From Bacteroidota bacterium (GTDB lineage: Bacteria > Bacteroidota > Bacteroidia > Bacteroidales > Tenuifilaceae): a stretch of DNA of 22,840 nt. The stretch spans positions 1-22,840 of the forward strand of contig JAEXVC010000166.1 of assembly GCA_023406715.1 (NCBI GenBank), written 5' to 3'. Each line of letters opens with the position of its first letter. Position 1 is the stretch's first letter. The notes beneath the pieces were generated by a model. The model was not told the origin of the DNA and made no database searches. It was given only the letters and a program-made list of their open reading frames with translations. Position numbers and translations under genes: made by a program. Shown here in pieces: positions 16,793 through 22,840 of the stretch.

Positions 16793-19633
16793 CTAAAACT
16801 TCATATGCTTCCTCAGGTACTCCGAAGTATACCCGCAATTTGATTTGATTATTTGCTCAGGAGTTCCGGTGCAAACAATCTTTCCACCTGCACCGCCACC
16901 TTCTGGGCCTAAATCGATAATATAATCGGCAACCTTTATTACATCGAGATTGTGCTCTATTACAATTACGGTATTGCCTTTTTCAACTAGTTTATTGAGA
17001 ACATCCAGCAGAACACGCACATCCTCAAAGTGAAGTCCTGTTGTTGGCTCGTCTAAAATGTAAAGGGTTTTGCCTGTATCGCGCTTTGCTAGTTCTGTTG
17101 AAAGTTTCACACGCTGCGCTTCGCCACCCGACAGGGTTGTAGAGGCTTGTCCAAGTGTAATATACCCTAAACCCACGTCTTGTAGGGTTTTTATTTTCTG
17201 GAAGATTTGAGGAATACTCTCGAAGAACTCAACCGCCTGGTTAATAGTCATATCCAACACTTCGCTGATATTCTTCCCCTTATACTTAACCTCCAATGTT
17301 TCGCGGTTGTAACGGCGACCGTAGCAGTCTGGACATTTCACGTAAACATCGGGCAGGAAATTCATTTCGATAGTTTGTAAACCAGCACCCTTACAAGTTT
17401 CGCATCGTCCTCCTTTAACATTGAAAGAGAATCTTCCAGCCTTATAACCACGAATCTTGGCATCGGGAGTTAACTCGAATAGTTTTCGAATATCGGTAAA
17501 TACGCCAGTATAAGTTGCAGGATTGGAGCGAGGAGTACGTCCAATGGGCGATTGGTCAACCTCAACAACCTTATCGATATTTTCGATACCCTCAATTTTA
17601 TCGAAATCGAGTGGTTGCTTATAGGAATTGTACACATAGCGGCTTAACAAAGGTTGTAACGTTTCGTTGATTAGCGTTGATTTTCCGCTACCCGACACAC
17701 CTGTAACGCAAATCATCATTCCCAATGGAAACTCAACATCTACATTCTTAAGATTATTGCCCTTTGCTCCTATTAATTTTAAAACTTTCCCGTTCCCTTT
17801 CCTTCTTTCCTTTGGCACCTCAATGGATAATGCTCCATTCAGATATTTGGCCGTTAAAGTATCGGTCTTAATCAACTCGGCAGGAGTTCCTTTTGCAACA
17901 ACTTTTCCACCGTGTCGACCAGCCTTTGGACCAATATCTACAACATAATCGGCAGCAAGAATCATCTCCTCATCATGCTCAACCACAATTACCGAGTTAC
18001 CAGTATCGCGAAGCTTTTTGAGCGAATCAATTAACTTGATATTATCGCGCTGATGCAAGCCAATGCTAGGCTCATCGAGTATATATAGTACATTCACCAA
18101 CTTGGAGCCAATTTGCGTAGCAAGACGGATACGCTGACTCTCGCCACCCGAAAGGGTTACCGACCCACGACTTAGTGATAAATACCCTAAACCTACATCG
18201 AGCAAGAACCGAACACGCTCACGAATCTCCTTTAAAATCTCGGTTGCAATGGCACGCTTGCGCTTATCCATTCTTTCATCAAGCCCTTGTAGCCACTCCC
18301 AAAGATTCTCAACATCCATAGCCGATACATCGGCAATGCTCTTTCCATCAATTCTGAACCAAAGCGATTCGTCCCTCAACCTCGAACCGTTACAATGAGG
18401 ACAGGTAATCTGACGGATAAACTGATTGGCCCACTTCTCCCCTTTTCCAGAGAGCTCTTCGTTGGTTTGATGGTTCTGAATAAAACTAACCACGCCCTCG
18501 AAACTCAAAAAGTAACTCGATGTTAACCCAAGGTTCGGATGCTTCAACTTGAATTGCTCCTCTGAACCATTCAGAATTACATTCAATGCCTCCTCTGGTA
18601 TCGATTCAATTGGGTCGTTTATGGAAAACTCGTATTTCGATGCAATGGCCTCAATCTGCCAGAATATCAATGAGCTTTTATATGGTCCAAGCGGCTGAAT
18701 TCCGCCTTTCTTGATACTTAACTTTGGGTCTGGAATAATCTTTTCGATATCCACCTCGGTTACGTAGCCCAAACCATTACAATGATTACATGCACCCTTA
18801 GGTGAGTTGAACGAGAAAGAGTATGGTTCTGGTTCATCGTACGAAATTCCGGTGGTTGGACACATAAGGTTCCGACTGTAATATCGCGATTGACCGCTCT
18901 CCATATCGAGCACCATTATAATACCCTTTCCAAGTGACATTGCGGTATTTACCGACTGCGAAACTCGCTTGCGATCCGACTCATCAACAACAATTTTATC
19001 CACAACCAACTCAATATGGTGAGTTTTGTAACGGTCGACTTTCATTGCAGGACGCATCTCGGTTATCTCGCCGTTAATCCGAGCGTACAAATAACCTTTG
19101 CGACGTAACTGTTCAAATAGTTCCTTATAATGACCTTTGCGCCCCCTAACTACTGGTGCAAGAATACCTGTTTTCTTACCTTTAAAATTCTCAACAATAA
19201 GATTGATGATTTGGTCGTCGGTATAGCGCACCATCTCCTCTCCAGTATTATGGGAGTATGCTGTTGATGCCCTTGCGTAAAGCAAACGGAGAAAATCGTA
19301 AATCTCGGTTGTTGTGCCAACCGTGGAGCGAGGGTTATGACTAGTGGTTTTCTGCTCAATGGAAATTACTGGGCTTAAACCCGAAATCTTATCCACATCG
19401 GGACGCTCCAACGAACCAAGGAACTGACGGGCGTAAGCCGACATTGTTTCGATATACCTACGCTGACCCTCAGCGTAAATAGTATCGAAGGCAAGCGATG
19501 ATTTACCGCTACCGCTAAGACCGGTAATAACCGTAAGTTTATTTCGAGGAATTGTTATATCGAGGTTTTTAAGGTTGTGCACCCGTGCACCTTCCACCAC
19601 AATTTCTTCGGCCTCGCCTTTTAGAATTTCCAT
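16793..19633 (-). CDS. uvrA: Excinuclease ABC subunit A
   Basis: UvrA is the DNA-damage sensor of nucleotide excision repair; as a dimer with UvrB it finds bulky lesions. The 946-residue length is normal. It has two ABC ATPase halves: Walker A GLSGSGKSS (38-46) and GVSGSGKST (645-653), signatures LSGGESQR (494-501) and LSGGEAQR (834-841), and Walker B LYILDEP in both. Zinc-module cysteines are at 282/285, 411/414 and 744/747 with 767/770. In the first module CPTTG has Thr261 where many UvrA proteins have Cys, a change I believe is common in Bacteroidota. The start codon at 19633 is 7 bp after a heptamer repeat tract. Co-transcription with the lytic transglycosylase upstream (57-bp gap) is possible. 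Confidence 0.98.
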   Translation of the reverse strand: MEILKGEAEEIVVEGARVHNLKNLDITIPRNKLTVITGLSGSGKSSLAFDTIYAEGQRRYIETMSAYARQFLGSLERPDVDKISGLSPVISIEQKTTSHNPRSTVGTTTEIYDFLRLLYARASTAYSHNTGEEMVRYTDDQIINLIVENFKGKKTGILAPVVRGRKGHYKELFEQLRRKGYLYARINGEITEMRPAMKVDRYKTHHIELVVDKIVVDESDRKRVSQSVNTAMSLGKGIIMVLDMESGQSRYYSRNLMCPTTGISYDEPEPYSFSFNSPKGACNHCNGLGYVTEVDIEKIIPDPKLSIKKGGIQPLGPYKSSLIFWQIEAIASKYEFSINDPIESIPEEALNVILNGSEEQFKLKHPNLGLTSSYFLSFEGVVSFIQNHQTNEELSGKGEKWANQFIRQITCPHCNGSRLRDESLWFRIDGKSIADVSAMDVENLWEWLQGLDERMDKRKRAIATEILKEIRERVRFLLDVGLGYLSLSRGSVTLSGGESQRIRLATQIGSKLVNVLYILDEPSIGLHQRDNIKLIDSLKKLRDTGNSVIVVEHDEEMILAADYVVDIGPKAGRHGGKVVAKGTPAELIKTDTLTAKYLNGALSIEVPKERRKGNGKVLKLIGAKGNNLKNVDVEFPLGMMICVTGVSGSGKSTLINETLQPLLSRYVYNSYKQPLDFDKIEGIENIDKVVEVDQSPIGRTPRSNPATYTGVFTDIRKLFELTPDAKIRGYKAGRFSFNVKGGRCETCKGAGLQTIEMNFLPDVYVKCPDCYGRRYNRETLEVKYKGKNISEVLDMTINQAVEFFESIPQIFQKIKTLQDVGLGYITLGQASTTLSGGEAQRVKLSTELAKRDTGKTLYILDEPTTGLHFEDVRVLLDVLNKLVEKGNTVIVIEHNLDVIKVADYIIDLGPEGGGAGGKIVCTGTPEQIIKSNCGYTSEYLRKHMKF

Positions 19634-19640
19634 TATATTA

Positions 19641-19668
19641 GTTGCTCGTTGTTCGTTGATAGTTGTTC
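19641..19668. repeat. Four tandem 7-bp repeats before uvrA
   Basis: On the plus strand the units are GTTGCTC, GTTGTTC, GTTGATA and GTTGTTC, with no gap between them (consensus GTTGNTN). They fill half of the 57-bp space between the transglycosylase stop and the uvrA start, and end 7 bp from the uvrA start codon. Confidence 0.7.
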
Positions 19669-19690
19669 GAAATAAAAATCGGCCTATAAA

Positions 19691-20650
19691 TTAATAAGCA
19701 GTTTCTCTAAAACCTTTCTCAGGAAGTTTAATTGAGTATGTTTTCCTCGATTTGTTTGTAAGATAACTCTCGCGCAACCAAGGATTCAGCATCTTTATCA
19801 ACTTGTAGTTTGAATCGAACTTACGTGCAAACTGCGCAATACTGGTAATAGCGGTATCAACTTTTACCTCGGTAAATTGGTACGGTGGATACAAATCCCT
19901 TTTATCGAGGAAAAATCCGTAACGCTCAGGATTCTCAAATATCACCTTAATTGCCAAAATACGGAACACGTAACGACCAGTTTCCTCGCCCAAAACCATA
20001 TCGTAGTATGAATCGTTCTCCTGTCTATCCATTTGTTTGCTAATCCCATTCGACCCAAAATTATATGATGCTGCGGCCATTGTCCAGTTTCCATACTTTT
20101 GGAAACTCTTTAGTAAATACCTACAAGCCACCTCGGTAGATTTCTCAATATGGTATCGCTCATCAACCTCGTTGTTAACCTCTAAGCCATAATCCTTTGC
20201 AGTTCCCTCAAGTATTTGCCAAAAACCCACAGCCTTAGAGGGTGATACTGCCTGCGATAAACCACTCTCCGCTACAGCCAAGTACTTAAAATCGTCAGGA
20301 ATACCATTTTTCTTGAGAATAGGTTCAATAACAGGAAAAAAACGATTGGCCTTTTTCAACAATATCACCGTTTGCGAATGCCAGAAAGTGTTCACCTGTA
20401 ACTCCCTATCCAAACTCTCGCGAACATCAAAGTACTTTAAGGGAACATCCTCTCCAGCAAAAGTCAATTTCTCGGGTATTGGTATTGGAATAATATACGA
20501 ACTCTGAAAAACTGTATCGGGAATTTGGATTTGCCTTCTGCACGAGCCTCCGTCGGTATTTTTAAACGATGAAAAAGCAAATACGCTTACCACAAGCATC
20601 AAAACGGCGGCAACTCCAACCACAACGCTAACCTTACCCTTTGCTGACAT
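19691..20650 (-). CDS. Membrane-anchored lytic transglycosylase (MltD/Slt type)
   Basis: The protein cleaves the glycan strand of peptidoglycan to 1,6-anhydro-muropeptides. It has an N-terminal signal or anchor segment (residues about 6-28), a family-1 transglycosylase domain and a short degenerate LysM-like tail (from about PPYQFTEVKVDT to the end). In the domain the catalytic Glu lies in LAVAESGL, followed by GFWQIL and AASYNFG, the usual order. The frame is open from an ATG at 20701, but I prefer the ATG at 20650: it puts the hydrophobic segment at the N-terminus, and a -7 box at 20713-20706 would start transcripts near the first ATG. If the longer start is right, the product has 336 residues (catalytic Glu145) instead of 319. 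It is not tightly linked in function to uvrA downstream. Confidence 0.9.
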   Translation of the reverse strand: MSAKGKVSVVVGVAAVLMLVVSVFAFSSFKNTDGGSCRRQIQIPDTVFQSSYIIPIPIPEKLTFAGEDVPLKYFDVRESLDRELQVNTFWHSQTVILLKKANRFFPVIEPILKKNGIPDDFKYLAVAESGLSQAVSPSKAVGFWQILEGTAKDYGLEVNNEVDERYHIEKSTEVACRYLLKSFQKYGNWTMAAASYNFGSNGISKQMDRQENDSYYDMVLGEETGRYVFRILAIKVIFENPERYGFFLDKRDLYPPYQFTEVKVDTAITSIAQFARKFDSNYKLIKMLNPWLRESYLTNKSRKTYSIKLPEKGFRETAY

Positions 20651-20705
20651 AGAAGATTTTTTTATTAAATAACAAATAGCTAAACCGATTAGTTTTATCA
20701 ACCGA

Positions 20706-20713
20706 CAAATTTA
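20706..20713 (-). promoter_or_regulatory. -7 box for the lytic transglycosylase gene
   Basis: On the minus strand TAAATTTG fully matches TAnnTTTG, but no TTG is seen at the usual distance upstream. It is useful mainly because it argues for the downstream start codon at 20650. Confidence 0.35.
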
Positions 20714-20948
20714 CTATATCCGTTTTATTTTGGAGAATGATTTTACTTATTTAACTGTTGATAGTGCAAAACTTGCACCTAGTTATTTATTTTGGCCTAT
20801 CTAGACAGTTATTGATTCTAAGATACACATCCAACACAACCTAATCTTCCTAAACACACTAATCAACATAGTAAAATCATACAAAAAGAATTGCTAGAAT
20901 CAGAAAAAATCACCTAAGCATGACAAAAAATATTTACATATTCCAACT

Positions 20949-20996
20949 CTTAACAATTTCTTAACATTAAATCAAAATCCTTAACTCACACTTAAC
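20949..20996 (+). promoter_or_regulatory. Pho-box-like direct repeats (4 x CTTAAC)
   Basis: CTTAAC occurs at 20949, 20960, 20980 and 20991. The steps are 11, 20 and 11 bp, so there are two pairs with one helical turn between members. This is the geometry of PhoB/PhoP sites (for example TTAACA repeats with 11-bp period in Bacillus). The second pair ends exactly 10 bp before the -7 box at 21007, where a -33 box is missing, as in activator-dependent pho promoters. Confidence 0.7.
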
Positions 20997-21006
20997 TTTA
21001 AAAAAA

Positions 21007-21014
21007 TAGTTTTG
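21007..21014 (+). promoter_or_regulatory. -7 box of the porin promoter
   Basis: TAGTTTTG fully matches TAnnTTTG. No TTG lies at the -33 distance; the Pho-box-like pair occupies that place. The predicted transcript start is near 21020, giving a leader of about 28 bases. Confidence 0.6.
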
Positions 21015-21047
21015 CAACGATTTTATAACCTCACATAAACCGGAATA

Positions 21048-22163
21048 ATGAGAAAGCATTTATCGTTAGCTATAACCCTAATAGCGCTAGGCTCTTTAAA
21101 TGTATCGGGACAAACTTTGGCCGACTCTATCTACCAACAAAACCAAAAAATTCTAAAAATTCTAGAAAGCAGTTCTGTTTCCACACAAATATTCCTTGGA
21201 TACAGGTATTTTATGGAAGGAAATGATAATTTCAACGAATTCACTGTAAAACGCGGATATATCAACTTTCAGAAATCCCTCAACAAATATTTATCAGGTA
21301 GAATCACTCCAGACTTGACTTTAGATAAAGAAGGAGACGGAAAAGGTGATTTAGAAATGCGCTTGAAATATTGCTATATGGAACTTAAGGATGATAAAAG
21401 TTATTGGATTTTCTCAAGTCCAAAGTTCTTAATTGGTCAAGTATTTTCACCCTGGCTTGATTTTGAAGAAAAAGTAAATATTTACAGAGTTGCAGGCACA
21501 CATTTTCTTGATAAGGATACATTAATGAGTTCTGCCGATTTTGGACTTGTTTCCACTATGCTTTTAGGTGGCAAAATTGATGAAGACTACCAAAAGCGAG
21601 TAAGTAATTCATATCCTGGCAAATATGGCTCAATTGCATTAGGTGTTTTTAACGGCGGTGGTTATAACGCATTGGAAAACAATAATAACAAAACTTTTCA
21701 ATGGCGACTAACCCTTCGCCCGTTACCTAATAACCTCCCAGGTCTTCAACTGTCCTACACTGGAGTTCTGGGTAAAGGAAATACAGAACTATACCCTGAT
21801 TGGAATTTACACTCAAGTATTTTAACTTATGAATCTTACTACTTTACACTTTCTGGACAATACGTAAATTCTATAGGCAATTACAAAGGTAATTATGCTG
21901 ATAACAATGGAAAATCATATGAAACAAATGGCTACAGTGCTTTCTGTGATATAAAATTATTTAAGAAAAAGATAAGCCTTTTTGGTCGTTTTGATTATAG
22001 AGAAACCGATAAACAATCTTCCATTGTTAAATCAAGACAAGAAGCCATTGGCGTTGCATATCATATCTATGGAAAAAGTAAAGTTGTTCTTGATTTAAGC
22101 CAAAACACCTATGATGACAAGACCTTAGGAGTTATTGAGTTAATGGTAGAACTAGCCTTGTAA
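21048..22163 (+). CDS. Phosphate-selective porin O/P family protein
   Basis: The 371-residue product has a signal peptide (MRKHLSLAITLIALGSLNVSGQ), a short helical stretch (ADSIYQQNQKILKILES) and then a porin barrel. Early strands (FTVKRGYINFQKSL, LSGRITPDLT) and the MELKD...FLIGQVFSPWLDFEE section are those of the OprO/OprP family (PF07396). The chain ends in hydrophobic strand residues (ELMVELAL). Family members form trimers that pass anions such as phosphate or polyphosphate across the outer membrane; Bacteroidota members vary and substrate cannot be read from sequence. The upstream direct repeats look like a PhoB-type site, which supports phosphate-starvation control. It is a single-gene unit closed by the hairpin at 22173-22203. 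Confidence 0.85.
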   Translation: MRKHLSLAITLIALGSLNVSGQTLADSIYQQNQKILKILESSSVSTQIFLGYRYFMEGNDNFNEFTVKRGYINFQKSLNKYLSGRITPDLTLDKEGDGKGDLEMRLKYCYMELKDDKSYWIFSSPKFLIGQVFSPWLDFEEKVNIYRVAGTHFLDKDTLMSSADFGLVSTMLLGGKIDEDYQKRVSNSYPGKYGSIALGVFNGGGYNALENNNNKTFQWRLTLRPLPNNLPGLQLSYTGVLGKGNTELYPDWNLHSSILTYESYYFTLSGQYVNSIGNYKGNYADNNGKSYETNGYSAFCDIKLFKKKISLFGRFDYRETDKQSSIVKSRQEAIGVAYHIYGKSKVVLDLSQNTYDDKTLGVIELMVELAL

Positions 22164-22172
22164 CAATAAAAA

Positions 22173-22203
22173 AGCCTGACAGGGCTTGAAAACCTGTCAG
22201 GCT
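22173..22203. terminator. Rho-independent terminator, strongest for the minus strand
   Basis: An 11-bp perfect stem (AGCCTGACAGG / CCTGTCAGGCT) with a 9-base loop. On the minus strand it is followed by TTTTTTTATTG, so it ends the formate-tetrahydrofolate ligase transcript. On the plus strand the following CGAATTTTATT is a weaker T-tract that can end the porin transcript. Confidence 0.9.
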
Positions 22204-22217
22204 CGAATTTTATTCCA

Positions 22218-22840
22218 TTAGAATAATCCTGTAATTACACCATTATTATCCACATCAATTCTTTCGGCAGCGGGCTCATCGGGTAAACCAGGCATACGCA
22301 TAATTTGACCCGTAATTGGAACTATAAATCCAGCCCCTGCAGCAATCTCAATTTCACGCACTGTAACCACAAAATCCTTTGGACGACCAAGTAAATCTGG
22401 ATTATCCGATAACGATTTTTGAGTTTTTGCCATACAGATTGGGAGCTTATCCAATCCTAGCTTGTAAACCTTTTGCAAATCTGTCCTGGCCTGAGCAGTA
22501 AAATCGATAGCAGCAGCACCGTATAGTTTTTTTGCTATAGTTTCAATTTTCAACTCGGGAGTCCATTCCCATTCGTAAAGAGGGTTAATTTGGTTTGTAC
22601 AACTGGTTGCTATTTTATCAACCATATTCGCAAGTTCAATGGCGCCACCACCACCTTTTCCCCATACATCCACCTCAGAAACGGGCACATCCATTTCCTT
22701 GCAAACGCTCTTTATATAATCAACCTCCTCGTTAGTAGCGGTTGTAAAGCGATTAATGGCAACAACAGGGCAAACTCCAAATTGCTTCATGTTCTCAATA
22801 TGCTTCTGCAAATTGCCAATACCATTCTTAAGAGCATTAA
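22218..22840 (-). CDS. fhs: Formate-tetrahydrofolate ligase (C-terminal part)
   Basis: The enzyme joins formate to tetrahydrofolate with ATP, giving 10-formyl-THF for one-carbon metabolism. The frame stays open to the window edge; an apparent TTG start at 22811 is internal, since the codons before it (NALKNGIGN) continue the family sequence. About 207 residues of the usual 555 are present. Recognisable parts are FGVCPVVAINRF, VWGKGGGGAIELA, the YGAAAIDFTAQA stretch, LPICMAKTQKSLSDNP and the end AGAGFIVPITGQIMRMPGLP. The gene is closed by the hairpin at 22173-22203. It is unlikely to be linked in function to the porin that converges on it. Confidence 0.96.
   Translation of the reverse strand, partial: NALKNGIGNLQKHIENMKQFGVCPVVAINRFTTATNEEVDYIKSVCKEMDVPVSEVDVWGKGGGGAIELANMVDKIATSCTNQINPLYEWEWTPELKIETIAKKLYGAAAIDFTAQARTDLQKVYKLGLDKLPICMAKTQKSLSDNPDLLGRPKDFVVTVREIEIAAGAGFIVPITGQIMRMPGLPDEPAAERIDVDNNGVITGLF

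Larger units (their letters stand above)
20714..21047. other. Divergent intergenic region (transglycosylase / porin)
   Basis: About 330 bp without a gene. It holds a 15-bp inverted repeat at 20764-20778 (GTGCAA-N3-TTGCAC), the four CTTAAC repeats at 20949-20996 and the porin -7 box at 21007-21014. Between 20780 and 20945 I see only AT-rich sequence with no ORF, RNA fold or longer repeat that I can support. Confidence 0.7.

Noticed and set aside
19641..19668. Repeat tract before uvrA as a small CRISPR or attachment site
   Set aside because: Units are 7 bp with no spacers, no cas gene or integrase is nearby, and there is no tRNA end; a simple tandem repeat explains it.
22809..22811. TTG at 22811 as the start of a 197-residue protein
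   Set aside because: The reading frame continues upstream with codons that match formate-tetrahydrofolate ligase, so this is an internal Leu of a gene cut by the window edge.

Overview
The window is a chromosomal segment of a Bacteroidota bacterium, most likely of the Bacteroidales/Marinilabiliales side. The evidence is: low G+C; a type IX secretion (T9SS) C-terminal sorting domain; Bacteroidota-type promoter elements (TTG and TAnnTTTG) instead of sigma70 boxes; Bacteroidota-specific domain families (DUF3570, DUF4266); and a fused gamma-alpha 2-oxoglutarate:ferredoxin oxidoreductase. No rRNA, tRNA, CRISPR array, transposase or phage gene was seen. Both ends cut through genes.

Layout. (1) 2-4479, plus strand: an operon of exported proteins. 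It holds a PKD/T9SS-sorted surface protein (5' end missing), a two-module protein ending in an outer-membrane beta-barrel, and two small secreted proteins, closed by a terminator at 4500-4525. (2) 4547-12057, minus strand: a central carbon/nitrogen block. It contains korA and korB (2-oxoglutarate:ferredoxin oxidoreductase) with their own terminator, then a 997-residue protein with two receiver-like domains and a PEP-synthase-type ATP-grasp, then NADP-type glutamate dehydrogenase (gdhA). korAB and gdhA both act on 2-oxoglutarate. (3) 12295-12816, plus strand: a gamma-class carbonic anhydrase. (4) 12945-16789, plus strand: a five-gene cluster of thioredoxin-like protein, DUF2271 protein, ApbE flavin transferase, DUF4266 lipoprotein and DUF3570 outer-membrane barrel. 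(5) 16793-20650, minus strand: a membrane-anchored lytic transglycosylase and uvrA. (6) 21048-22163, plus strand: an OprO/OprP-type phosphate-selective porin behind a Pho-box-like promoter. (7) 22218-end, minus strand: the C-terminal part of formate-tetrahydrofolate ligase.

The most interesting region is the 12945-16789 cluster. The DUF2271 protein carries a near-perfect ApbE flavinylation motif (DAITGATLT) and ends in a T9SS-like sorting domain. The next gene is ApbE, the enzyme that would attach FMN to it. A Cys-rich-tailed lipoprotein and an outer-membrane barrel follow. The parsimonious reading is a cytochrome-free, flavin-based redox module of the periplasm, outer membrane or cell surface, whose electron donor and acceptor are unknown. 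Second is the porin promoter: four CTTAAC repeats in two pairs with 11-bp period, ending 10 bp before a good -7 box. Third is the receiver/ATP-grasp protein, which is probably mis-named PEP synthase in automatic annotation because it lacks recognisable swivelling-histidine and PEP-binding domains.
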